This document shows positions 7,866 to 16,034 of a stretch of 32,736 bases of DNA, piece after piece. The stretch's first letter is position 1. Every line of letters begins with the position of its first letter. The notes under the pieces are model-generated. The model saw nothing but the letters and a program-made list of their open reading frames with translations, did not search any database and was not told the origin of the DNA. The stretch is from Candidatus Segatella violae (GTDB lineage: Bacteria > Bacteroidota > Bacteroidia > Bacteroidales > Bacteroidaceae): NCBI GenBank assembly GCA_002440225.1, contig DJSH01000055.1, positions 10,491 through 43,226 of the forward strand, in the 5' to 3' direction. Position numbers and translations under genes: made by a program.

Positions 7866-8246
7866 TTGACTGAGCAGGAGATTTATCTGGAGAGGTATGA
7901 CTGGACGGTGCATGTGATTTATGATGTAAGGTCTAGGGATGCCATGTATGTTAGAAGGTGTCTTCGGGATTTGGGATGCAAGGGTGTTCCTCTCGAAGAT
8001 GCCTCTAATCTCGTGCTCGGAGGTGAGGCTAACAAGGGTCTAACTTACTCCAATGTTTCTTTGCGAAAATCGGTTGTGGCTATTGGATGGACTACTTCAT
8101 CAGGGGAGTATGCCAACAGTCTCAGCCACGAAATGCTGCACGTGGTGCAACATATATCCGAGTATTACTTGATGGATATGTATGGAGAAGAAGCTTGCTA
8201 TTTGATGGGGGGATTGATGCAAGCAAGCGGTACCATGATAGGTTAA
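7866..8246 (+). CDS. Small HExxH zincin-like protein
   Basis: A 126-residue protein. Residues 88-92 read HEMLH within SLSHEMLHVVQHI, a match to the HExxH zinc-binding motif of metallopeptidases, and GEE follows 15 residues later (107-109), where a third metal ligand could lie. The upstream part is short (about 85 residues) and includes NKGLTYSNVSLRKSVVAIG. The only start giving the full protein is TTG at 7866; the first ATG is 26 codons inside. Small HExxH proteins occur in other Bacteroidales phages but I know of no tested function. A peptidase acting on a virion or host protein is possible; a degenerate non-catalytic fold is equally possible. Confidence 0.6.
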   Translation: MTEQEIYLERYDWTVHVIYDVRSRDAMYVRRCLRDLGCKGVPLEDASNLVLGGEANKGLTYSNVSLRKSVVAIGWTTSSGEYANSLSHEMLHVVQHISEYYLMDMYGEEACYLMGGLMQASGTMIG

Positions 8247-8279
8247 TTTGCTCTAGTTAGTATTGCATAAAGGTGAAAA

Positions 8280-8319
8280 AAAATAAGGTGTAGCCCCATG
8301 TGGAGTTACACCTTATTTT
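8280..8319. terminator. Bidirectional intrinsic terminator
   Basis: A perfect 13-bp stem (AAAATAAGGTGTA at 8280-8292 against TACACCTTATTTT at 8307-8319) has a 14-base loop. A-rich sequence lies on the left and TATTATG on the right, so U-rich tails exist in both directions. It separates the forward 7866 gene from the converging reverse late operon. Confidence 0.85.
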
Positions 8320-8348
8320 ATTATGTGTGAAGTCAGCTACTTAGCGGA

Positions 8349-8459
8349 CTAATGGTCGATGCACACCTTAAATGTTTGTAACCCAGCCTCATTAAGTTCT
8401 TCATTTAATATATTAAGTGCGTCAATAAAAAACTTGTCTTGAGGAATTTCGGTGTTCAT
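8349..8459 (-). CDS. 36-residue ORF at the end of the tail operon
   Basis: On the reverse strand an ATG at 8459 opens a 36-codon frame beginning MNTEIPQDKFFIDALNIL and ending CIDH, then TAG at 8351-8349. It starts only four bases after the stop codon of the 311-residue tail gene, and a bidirectional terminator follows about 30 bases beyond its end, so it fills the space between them. The product would be a short acidic helix. The spacing favours a translated gene, but its small size leaves doubt. Confidence 0.5.
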   Translation of the reverse strand: MNTEIPQDKFFIDALNILNEELNEAGLQTFKVCIDH

Positions 8460-8463
8460 TAAT

Positions 8464-9399
8464 TTACAGGGTAACACCATTTAATGAAACATTATACCCA
8501 TTTGACTTGATTGTAGCCAATGCAGAATCGGATGCAGAAGAACGAGTGCCATTTGTGCAGTAGATAATTATGCCTTTATCATGACCTTCATCAAATACAC
8601 AGTTTGCAACATTGATGAGATAATTGTCCACATCTGTACCTGTTGAAAATCTTACATTATACAAAGGTAAGAATGAGTATGAGGAAGGTCTTGCAGTTGT
8701 ACTACTCCAAGTGAATGCTTCACTCATGTTGCTCGAACCATTGCTAACAAAGATTTGTATCTTGTCGCCAAGAGTTCCTAAATTACCATAAAGTGATTTG
8801 CCTTCTGCACCAGCAATTGTAATTTTTGCTATTTTATCAAAAGATGTATGAAGGTTCGAAATGTCCCCAAATACATTTGTCAGATTTACTACATTTGTTA
8901 AATTCCAACCATTTACATTTGCCAAGTCACTAGGAATTTGAAGATTCAAGTAGATGTCTACTATAGGAGAATTCTTAATATCCGCCAAGGAACCATTTAC
9001 AGTCTTATTAATACCAATACACAATCTAGTAAGAGACTTGCAATATTTCAAGTCTGCAAGGTCAATCTCCAAGTCTGCATAATAGTTGTTGTCTTGCTCA
9101 TACAATGATACAAGATTATATTTGTTGCCAACTCTTAGTTTTACATCGCCATCAGCAAAGCAACTCATATTTCCACTGTTTACAATCATTAGCTGTTGAG
9201 CCTTATTTCCACTGCTGATATTTTCCGAACTTATTAAGCCATTGATGGCTTTAACTTCAGTTTCTTCTTTGAATATGAAAGAAGGAATACGCTTGCCTGA
9301 CGATGGGACATTCTTCAAAACTATCTCCAATTCTCCCATTTTAAGCAGGTCTTCATTTTGAACAACACTATCAAGTTTTGTTACTAAACATTTTCCCAT
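8464..9399 (-). CDS. Tail-tip / fibre-associated protein with repeat-like fold
   Basis: A 311-residue protein directly downstream of the fibre gene (20-base gap). Residues 1-60 are an N-terminal domain (KCLVTKLDSVVQNEDLLKMG). The middle contains irregular Leu/Asn stretches (YCKSLTRLCIGIN, SLADIKNSPIVDIYLNLQ, VNGWNLTNVVNLTNVFGDIS), reminiscent of leucine-rich or BspA-like surface repeats. The end (ATIKSNGYNVSLNGVTL) is a typical closing segment. Its codons are as AT-rich as those of the fibre C-terminal part. A role in receptor contact or as a partner of the fibre is inferred from position and repeats. Confidence 0.6.
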   Translation of the reverse strand: MGKCLVTKLDSVVQNEDLLKMGELEIVLKNVPSSGKRIPSFIFKEETEVKAINGLISSENISSGNKAQQLMIVNSGNMSCFADGDVKLRVGNKYNLVSLYEQDNNYYADLEIDLADLKYCKSLTRLCIGINKTVNGSLADIKNSPIVDIYLNLQIPSDLANVNGWNLTNVVNLTNVFGDISNLHTSFDKIAKITIAGAEGKSLYGNLGTLGDKIQIFVSNGSSNMSEAFTWSSTTARPSSYSFLPLYNVRFSTGTDVDNYLINVANCVFDEGHDKGIIIYCTNGTRSSASDSALATIKSNGYNVSLNGVTL

Positions 9400-9419
9400 A
9401 ATTATATATATAATTTAAA

Positions 9420-12400
9420 TTAATAAATATTTGCTCTATACAAAAGTTTCTGTTGCTTCAATTTCCAAGTGATTTTTGCATTTGTGTACAGATGCCCGTC
9501 TTCTGATATAGTAGTTGCTTCTGTTGTAAAATCAGCAAATATGATTGTTCCCATCATTGCATAATCTATACAGAATATTCCCTCATCCATCATCCATGCA
9601 CTGCTCATAACAGAGGAATAATAAGACGGAACTGCATACACCTTGTATTCCACAATCTTCCTGCTGTCCCAGTCTATACTTAATTGTACGATTCTTGAGC
9701 AAGTAGCTGCACTATCAGTTGTACTATTAGGGTTGGATGCAGGATTGTTCCTTGGATTTTCCTTCATTAAGAAGTTGTTATCAAACAAAGTATATGTAGG
9801 ATAACTTATCCCGCTAATTTCTTTCATACCCCAATACTTCACATCATGACACAAGAACCACTGAGCCAAAGAGTCTGTTTTAATTCTTCGTGAAACAGCA
9901 TTGTAATTGCTAGACGAGGATAAGCCTCCTATTTGCTCTAACACTGGACCAAATGTAACATTTCCATCATTGCCAACAGTCCTTTTGAGAATTATCCAAG
10001 AGCAACAGTTTCTTGGATTTACAATTATTCTGTCTTCTGTTCTGTCAAATCCTATGGTATTGGTGTGAGTCTCTGCAATTGGTGCTGTGGAATGCACATC
10101 AGCGTCAAACAGAATATCCTTCAATACATCTTGGTCGTTAAGGGTGTATGAGCCAACCATCTTTCCATCTTTCCACTCTTCTAAAGTATCAGAATACGTC
10201 CTGTGTCCATCTATAGTTAGGACATTACTATGATGATACACGATATAATGAAAATCATCTATGTAGATGAAATCATGCGTGTCATAGTTTGGACTTTCTA
10301 ATTTATCAATCAGCGTGAAATTCTCGTCAAACACACATAGTCCTTTGAATGGTTCAACCTTTAGTACTGCTACAATTCTTAACTTACCAGTGCTATTTAC
10401 TTGGTGTTCAACATTGTAGAAATATGCGGAGCTATCTGCAATAGAAAGGAACTTTGTTAGTCCTGTTTCCTTAACCTCATAAAGGTATTTCTCGTTATGC
10501 AGCAAAACTCTCTTGGCATTTCCACAGAAAGCAGCAACGCCACCAGAAGGATTTGATATTGTGAACTTTAAATCCGACGGCATATCGAAAGGTGCAACAA
10601 GGTCTTTGTCAATTTCCTTAACTGATAATTCTCCCTTATCACTTACAGAAAGTTCAAAGAAAGTTCCATTAGGAGATTTCAAATATTTTGTTTCCTTCGT
10701 AAAATTAGAAATATTCAATTTGAGCTTTGGAATAGAAACAGATTCGCTAGTCTCACTTACTGCATACTTACCTCGATTTATGACAACATTGTTTTCGTAA
10801 GTAGCCACGGCAAAACGTATATAAGCAGCCCAATCCCAGTATTCAGGAACTTGTACACTTGCGCCAGGAAGGCTTCCATTTGGCATCAACCTCTGTGCAT
10901 TGTTGTCATTTTTATCTGACACAACAACCATGCCAGTAGCAGTACCTGTTCTAGTAAACCATTCTCCAGGTTTGCAAGATATTCTATTACTCATTTCTGC
11001 CCCAGCATTAGGAGGAGTAAATGATTGCTTCCCATCAGCTGTTGTATATGTTTTCTGTGAAGTGAGATACAAATTTGGCTTAGAATTATCATAAACACCA
11101 TTAATATTCTGTAAATCAATTGCATCAATATCTTCCAATGAAGCATAACTTGCAAAGTCTATATGTGTTCCATTATTTCTAAAGTCTTTAACATCAAGAA
11201 TTGTCTCATGTTTAATACCCTTCTCATCTCTGTAAGCAAGTATTTTCTCCTCATTATCCTTAGTGATTTCAAGCCTATTCTCTACATCAGTTTCATCTGT
11301 GACTGCTGTTGGGATAGTCTCGGACTTGACATTGTGGATATAGTGACTACCATCAGCATTTGTGGCAGACAGCACTTTGCCGTCTGCATCAGTCTCAACT
11401 GCAAGATATTCAGGGCTATCTTCAACAGAGATATGCTCAACCTTACCTTTAATTACTTGAATAGTAGTAGCTAAATCCTTAATGATAGAAGTTATATCTT
11501 CACCATTTACAATAAAATGACCATCTTCTGCATGAACACCGTATAAAACTCTCTCTTCTGCGTCAAGAGCAACATATAACCATTCATCATTAGATATGAC
11601 ATCATACATACTGTTTGTAGGGAAATAAGGTTTTCCATCAGTAGTAATGCCACAAAGAACTCTATATTCTGCATCTACTAAAGCCATCAAGTACTCATCA
11701 TTGGAGATATAAGAGAAGGAATCTGCAATATCCGTATTGATAAGACCTTTACCTTCTTCCTTTGATTGCTTAGTTTCAAGAGCAGTCTTTATCTCATTTA
11801 ATGTAGTTGCATTCTCAGTAAGCACCTCCTTGATAGTTTTAATATCATCAAGCCACTGTGCCTTAGCCGCCCAACAAGTACCATCTTGCTGAATGCCCAA
11901 TAAAGGATGATTTGCAGTATCTAATATAAGCCAAAGAAACTCCTCGTTCTGCTCTACGTGGTACATTTCATTGAGAGGGAAGTATGGCTTGCCTGTCTCT
12001 CTATAGATACAAAAAAGCAATCTATCCTCACTGTCTGTGATGCCATAGATGAACTCTTCGTTCTCTATTACCTTGAAACACTCCTTCACCTCGTCTTCAA
12101 TGAGGGACTTGCCTTCCTCCTTGTCAACCTTGGTGTCTTGGAGATTCTTAATCTCGTTGTCTTTGAGCGACTGGATGTTGCTGTTCAAGGATTCCGTCAA
12201 CTCTGTGCGAAGCTGGGCTATGGACTCTTGAATGGCGGTATCGGTGGCGATAAGTTCCTCTATCTTCTTTTGGATAGGGCGAGGGATGCCAACAGACCAG
12301 TCGATGCTACCATCCACACGGATGCCCCAAAGAAACTTACCTTCGGCATCGGTGTAGGCACGTAGCCACTCCTCGTTGGTCTCGTAATGACCAAGGTTGT

Positions 12401-12839
12401 TAACCAACTCGTCAATAGCATTCTGGATATTCTGGGCATCCAATCCGCTCTGGGTATTGTCGTAAGTGACAGCCGAGCCTACGGATGCTCCTCCACTGAC
12501 GGCTATGCCATCAACGGTGTCTTTGATTTGCTTGGTCTTAACCTGTAGGTCGGAAATATCATCATCGTTGGCTGAGATTTGCCGCTGATGATCAATAAGC
12601 GTGGTATCTACATTTTGAATCGTCTCTATAAGATTTGCAGGAAGACCAGCAGCAGCCTCGAAGATTTGGAGCAATTCTTTGTCGAACTTATCCTTCGTAA
12701 CCGACTCTGGAGCCAACTTGGAGTTGACAACGGAGCCTTCGGCAAGTTTTTCTGTAGTGACAGACTTGTCGTTGAGGTCGGCGGTCTTGATGAGCGGAAC
12801 CTTGGTACCTAACTTATCGTCTTCTCTAAATGTAGGCAT
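9420..12839 (-). CDS. Tail fibre with N-terminal attachment repeats, seven short repeats and C-terminal beta-propeller-like domain
   Basis: A 1139-residue protein. Residues 15-55 carry the KLAEGSVVNSKLAPESVT type of repeat used to anchor fibres. About seven copies of a 25-30-residue unit, roughly NeEyLxaxtDAegrvLxGIxxDGk, lie near 155, 260, 298, 380, 417, 476 and 517, separated by coiled-coil linkers. Residues about 590-690 form a beta domain with CKPGEWFTRTGTATG. The last 350 residues have a pattern like the arylsulfotransferase beta-propeller (HTNTIGFDRTEDRIIVNPRN, FLCHDVKYWG, YTLFDNNFL). Receptor binding is the likely role; catalysis is untested. The start overlaps the upstream gene by 14 bases. 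Base composition changes sharply inside the gene near 12000. Confidence 0.8.
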   Translation of the reverse strand: MPTFREDDKLGTKVPLIKTADLNDKSVTTEKLAEGSVVNSKLAPESVTKDKFDKELLQIFEAAAGLPANLIETIQNVDTTLIDHQRQISANDDDISDLQVKTKQIKDTVDGIAVSGGASVGSAVTYDNTQSGLDAQNIQNAIDELVNNLGHYETNEEWLRAYTDAEGKFLWGIRVDGSIDWSVGIPRPIQKKIEELIATDTAIQESIAQLRTELTESLNSNIQSLKDNEIKNLQDTKVDKEEGKSLIEDEVKECFKVIENEEFIYGITDSEDRLLFCIYRETGKPYFPLNEMYHVEQNEEFLWLILDTANHPLLGIQQDGTCWAAKAQWLDDIKTIKEVLTENATTLNEIKTALETKQSKEEGKGLINTDIADSFSYISNDEYLMALVDAEYRVLCGITTDGKPYFPTNSMYDVISNDEWLYVALDAEERVLYGVHAEDGHFIVNGEDITSIIKDLATTIQVIKGKVEHISVEDSPEYLAVETDADGKVLSATNADGSHYIHNVKSETIPTAVTDETDVENRLEITKDNEEKILAYRDEKGIKHETILDVKDFRNNGTHIDFASYASLEDIDAIDLQNINGVYDNSKPNLYLTSQKTYTTADGKQSFTPPNAGAEMSNRISCKPGEWFTRTGTATGMVVVSDKNDNNAQRLMPNGSLPGASVQVPEYWDWAAYIRFAVATYENNVVINRGKYAVSETSESVSIPKLKLNISNFTKETKYLKSPNGTFFELSVSDKGELSVKEIDKDLVAPFDMPSDLKFTISNPSGGVAAFCGNAKRVLLHNEKYLYEVKETGLTKFLSIADSSAYFYNVEHQVNSTGKLRIVAVLKVEPFKGLCVFDENFTLIDKLESPNYDTHDFIYIDDFHYIVYHHSNVLTIDGHRTYSDTLEEWKDGKMVGSYTLNDQDVLKDILFDADVHSTAPIAETHTNTIGFDRTEDRIIVNPRNCCSWIILKRTVGNDGNVTFGPVLEQIGGLSSSSNYNAVSRRIKTDSLAQWFLCHDVKYWGMKEISGISYPTYTLFDNNFLMKENPRNNPASNPNSTTDSAATCSRIVQLSIDWDSRKIVEYKVYAVPSYYSSVMSSAWMMDEGIFCIDYAMMGTIIFADFTTEATTISEDGHLYTNAKITWKLKQQKLLYRANIY

Positions 12840-13104
12840 ATTTAATTTCTTTTGGTTCTGTAGAAGTGAATATTTGGATTTGGACGGTATCGGGGATGAC
12901 CGAGATACGGAACTCGAAGGACTGAGTGTCCTTGTGACGGCGGATTGGGATGCGAGGGAAATTGCCCTTGTCGTCAGACTGGCGAATAACCACCTTGCCC
13001 TTCTCTTTGAGGTCTATCTTTAGGAAGATGTCTCTATGGAGGGTGAGGATGGGCGTAACCCAAGCTAGCTCGTTGGCATCGTATGTGGCTTGAATATTCT
13101 CCAT
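12826..13104 (-). CDS. Small beta-rich virion protein
   Basis: A 92-residue protein from the ATG at 13104. Upstream in-frame codons overlap the preceding gene in another frame and were not used. It starts seven bases after the stop of the 218-residue gene and its own stop lies inside the fibre start (14-base overlap), so it is translationally linked to both. Strands alternate throughout (WVTPILTLHRDIFLKIDL, KGKVVIRQSDDKGNFPRIPI, FEFRISVIPDTVQIQIFTS). No cysteine or membrane segment is seen. Position between a connector-like gene and the fibre suggests a fibre-attachment or tail component, but the family is not known to me. Confidence 0.65.
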   Translation of the reverse strand: MENIQATYDANELAWVTPILTLHRDIFLKIDLKEKGKVVIRQSDDKGNFPRIPIRRHKDTQSFEFRISVIPDTVQIQIFTSTEPKEIKYAYI

Positions 13105-13111
13105 ATCGTCT

Positions 13112-13768
13112 TTACTTTGAGGATTGATTAACGCCAAGCTGTTGCAGGGCGATGGTGTACATCTGGCTAGCCTTTGTATCGTCGTAGGCAGAGAGGAGCA
13201 GGAAGGCAATGTAGTAGACGAAAGCATTCTTTAACTTGTCGGGTACAGATATTTCTGTCTCTGAATCTGTGTTGACGTTCTTGGGCAAACCTACGTAGGA
13301 GATGACAGCTTCTGTGGTCTTGGGCTGCAAGAGAATCCTGATTGGTGTCTCTCGCATGATAGCCGCTTGAGGGCGGTCTACCGTTCCCATGGACGTGTCA
13401 TCGAACATCATCAAGGCTTCATCGTCGGTGTCCTCTATAGGAGCGACTGCCTTATACCAACTATCGCCACGGACACGTGAGATATTGATTACCTCGGTAT
13501 TCTCGTCCATCGTGATGACTCCTATGTTGCGTGTGGCATCGTAATCGGTCACCTTGATGGTGGAAGTGGTGGTGCCTATCAGCTTGGAGTCGGACAAAAC
13601 GGAAGAGGAGGCTGCGGTGATGGCGAGCCAGTGGAGGGCATCGTTTATCTTGGCACGGATGATGTTGTCCATATAGAGGTCGTCCCTCTCATCGGTGAGG
13701 TCCGATGTGTTGTTGGATTCCTCGTCTATGCACCAACGTACCTGCTTGATAATTTCCGATACTGTCAT
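13112..13768 (-). CDS. Putative head-tail adaptor-like virion protein
   Basis: A 218-residue protein from the ATG at 13768 (leader AATATATATAAAAGGTGTAA). The N-terminal half begins with helices (MTVSEIIKQVRWCIDEE, then DNIIRAKINDALHWLAI), a beta-rich middle follows (STIKVTDYDATRNIGVITMD), and the C-terminus is again helical (FVYYIAFLLLSAYDDTKAS, then YTIALQQLG). Helix-beta-helix order with an N-terminal DALHWL-like segment is the general layout of podovirus head-tail adaptors. I base the call on that shape and on the operon position, not on a recognised signature. Confidence 0.5.
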   Translation of the reverse strand: MTVSEIIKQVRWCIDEESNNTSDLTDERDDLYMDNIIRAKINDALHWLAITAASSSVLSDSKLIGTTTSTIKVTDYDATRNIGVITMDENTEVINISRVRGDSWYKAVAPIEDTDDEALMMFDDTSMGTVDRPQAAIMRETPIRILLQPKTTEAVISYVGLPKNVNTDSETEISVPDKLKNAFVYYIAFLLLSAYDDTKASQMYTIALQQLGVNQSSK

Positions 13769-13791
13769 TTTCGTTACACCTTTTATATATA

Positions 13792-14220
13792 TTACTCGTT
13801 GAAGTCTGGGAAGACTAGACCAGCCTTTGAAGCGTGCTTCATTGCGGTGGCGAGGGTCTTGCAATCCTTGTCAAACCGCTCGTTCACGTAGGCGATAACC
13901 TCGTCGGTGGTGCGAATGCCCTTGACCTCCTCGGTCTTTGGCTGCTTTTCAGTAGGAGTTTCATTATTTTCCTTCTTCAAAGCATCGAGCTCACCGGGGT
14001 ACTCCTCTTCCGTGCGCTCCAATACTACCGTGTTGTTGGCGAAGAGCAAGCTGGACTCCAAAAGTTCTTGCGCATAACGGTTGCGAAGCGTGATGGAAGG
14101 GTATTTGTTGGTGATGACGTTACCATTGGTGAAATTATAACGCATCTGATTACCCTGCTTACCCTCTAGCAAGTAACTGATATTGTTGTTCTGTACTCTT
14201 GCGTTGTATGTCTTGATCAT
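13792..14220 (-). CDS. Virion-operon protein of unknown function
   Basis: A 142-residue protein from the ATG at 14220; the longer upstream frame reads through a hairpin and into the capsid gene and is not used. Residues 1-70 are beta-like and Asn-rich (ARVQNNNISYLLEGKQGNQM). The middle is Glu/Lys/Pro-rich and probably disordered (about 75-100). The last 40 residues are helical (TDEVIAYVNERFDKDCKTLA). It lies directly after the capsid gene and 23 bases before the adaptor-like gene, so it is probably a head-completion or minor virion protein. No family is recognised. Confidence 0.6.
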   Translation of the reverse strand: MIKTYNARVQNNNISYLLEGKQGNQMRYNFTNGNVITNKYPSITLRNRYAQELLESSLLFANNTVVLERTEEEYPGELDALKKENNETPTEKQPKTEEVKGIRTTDEVIAYVNERFDKDCKTLATAMKHASKAGLVFPDFNE

Positions 14221-14231
14221 ATCTCTGTTTT

Positions 14232-14265
14232 GTAAAATGGGGACAGGGCTTATTGCACCTGCCCC
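14232..14265 (-). terminator. Possible partial terminator or attenuator after the capsid gene
   Basis: GGGG and CAGG (14239-14242, 14244-14247, with one bulged A) pair with CCTG and CCCC (14258-14261, 14262-14265). On the reverse strand the hairpin is followed by ATTTTAC. A leaky stop here would give more capsid mRNA than mRNA for the connector and fibre genes. Confidence 0.5.
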
Positions 14266-14302
14266 CGTGTGATTATATATTGTATGAAAAGAAGCCTTCG
14301 TA

Positions 14303-16000
14303 TTACTGAGCGGTGTCCTGACCTGTGTAGATAACCCAAGCGGAACCAGTGTAATAGTATACGGTACCCTTCTCGTAGGTCTTATCATCCGTTGGAGAAT
14401 TAGAACCCTTCACAGTGTAATCCTGTGTGAGAGCAACCTTCATGCCCTTGGATGGAGTATCAGGCAATGTCTTGGAAGACATGATGGCACCGAGTGACTC
14501 TGTGGCAATCTGCGCAATCTTCTTAGCAGGACCAACCAAGATGGAGTTGTAACCACGAAGTGCAACAGAATCAGCCTCCTGGTGAATCCAACGCTTAGCG
14601 TCACGAACCTCGCCTCCACCCTTGGACATATCATTGGTCTGCTCCTTCTTACCAATCTTGACGTAACGACGTGAAGCCTTAGGGTCGAAGATTACCATGA
14701 AGTCGGACATGCCCATGAGATCGAGGGTCTGGGTCCAAACGAAATCAATGGAACCGAAGGTGTCCTTGAATCGCTTGAAGGAAAGGTCGAACTCGTTGTG
14801 ATTGATGAAGTCGTTCTGGTGAGAGCCCTCTAACTTGATATTCTCCAAACGCTCGATGGCATTCTTGCCACAGAAAGCAAAGCAGCGGTCGTTCTCTGAG
14901 AACTCGGTAAACTGGAGTTTGGAGATAGCGATCATGTCGCCCAAGGTGTACTCATCGCCAATGCCATAAGTATTGGTAAGCTGATTGATGATACCCTCCG
15001 AGGTGAACACGTCCTCAATCTGACCGTCACCAGTCTCAGCCTTGAAGCGAGACTTGCAGCCCAAGAGGTAGGTGCGTTCTGCACGGAGGTTGTACTTGAT
15101 GATGGCATCGGTCTTGAGGTCGGCAACCGTGATAGGCTGTTCCTTCTTAACCTTCTCGTAGTCATCAGTAAAGACAATGTTCAAAAGCTTCTTCTGAACA
15201 TAAACCTCCTTCTCACGTGGCTGGAAGTTCTCTGGGGTGATGGTAAGCTGAGACTCGGAGGCTGCGGATGCACCTGCAAGGAACGTTGTGCCGATAGGAA
15301 TCTCTGGGCACTGCATATTGTCGAGGTTGATGCGAGAATCACCTGCGGTCTTTGGCTTTCCATTGACTGCCTGCATGACTGCCTTCTTACCATTAGCCTC
15401 GATAACGTAGAGCATCAAGGTACCCTCACGCTTTTCCTGTGAGCCCTCGGCGTAGCCAGCTACACCAGAAGCGAACACCGTAGTACCTTTGTAGAAAGGT
15501 CGAATGGAACCAGAGAAGTTTGATGAATTAATCTCGATGGTATCACCCTCAGTAATCTTGGCAGTGGTCTGACCGTCAAGGGTCTCACCGCCGACTCGCT
15601 GATGGGAAATATTCCAGTTCTTAATCTGCACGGTCTTAGCCATGCGGCGAACGATGGAGAGCAAAGGAGTCTTGAAAGGATAGAACTTGACAATCTCGCT
15701 ATCCCACTCCTTATCGAGCAAACCACCCTCTCGGAGCTGCGTGGAAGATGCCTGTGAACCAGTAAGGTCTTGACCGTCCTTCTTGCCACCAGGGCTAAGT
15801 CGGTCGCTTGTATTTTTATCTACTGGCTCTTTCTCGGCTACCGTAGCTTTGCTGGCAGGGTCTACGCCCTCGTCGCCAATCTGAGTTTCGGTAAGGTCTG
15901 CCATAGCCATTGCGCCACCGCCTGTAACAATGGCAAGAAGCATCAGAATCATCTTGAAGACGAACTGATGGTTAGAAAAATAATTAATTACTTTCTTCAT
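14303..16000 (-). CDS. Major capsid protein (HK97-fold type, inferred)
   Basis: A 565-residue protein encoded directly downstream of the scaffold-like gene, which is the usual position for the capsid gene. The centre has features common in Bacteroidales phage capsid proteins, such as EWDSEIVKFYPFKTPLLSIV (near 98-117) and a long mixed alpha/beta body ending near LGAIMSSKTLP. The N-terminus is unusual: basic MKK, hydrophobic residues about 13-29 (FVFKMILMLLAIVTGGG) and AMAMA before DLTETQ, resembling a signal peptide. The last 40 residues are Tyr/Gly/Thr-rich (KGTVYYYTGSAWVIYTG), like a small exposed module. The start ATG at 16000 has an A-rich leader. Confidence 0.75.
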   Translation of the reverse strand: MKKVINYFSNHQFVFKMILMLLAIVTGGGAMAMADLTETQIGDEGVDPASKATVAEKEPVDKNTSDRLSPGGKKDGQDLTGSQASSTQLREGGLLDKEWDSEIVKFYPFKTPLLSIVRRMAKTVQIKNWNISHQRVGGETLDGQTTAKITEGDTIEINSSNFSGSIRPFYKGTTVFASGVAGYAEGSQEKREGTLMLYVIEANGKKAVMQAVNGKPKTAGDSRINLDNMQCPEIPIGTTFLAGASAASESQLTITPENFQPREKEVYVQKKLLNIVFTDDYEKVKKEQPITVADLKTDAIIKYNLRAERTYLLGCKSRFKAETGDGQIEDVFTSEGIINQLTNTYGIGDEYTLGDMIAISKLQFTEFSENDRCFAFCGKNAIERLENIKLEGSHQNDFINHNEFDLSFKRFKDTFGSIDFVWTQTLDLMGMSDFMVIFDPKASRRYVKIGKKEQTNDMSKGGGEVRDAKRWIHQEADSVALRGYNSILVGPAKKIAQIATESLGAIMSSKTLPDTPSKGMKVALTQDYTVKGSNSPTDDKTYEKGTVYYYTGSAWVIYTGQDTAQ

Positions 16001-16034
16001 TTTTGTATATATTTATTTTGTATTATGGATTTGA

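Noticed and set aside
12049..12365. Open frames opposite to the fibre gene
   Set aside because: They are mirror images of the fibre repeats with no start signals and no recognisable product.
14221..14388. N-terminal extension of the 142-residue gene
   Set aside because: It would read through the hairpin after the capsid gene and into the capsid coding sequence in another frame; ATG 14220 begins the plausible protein.
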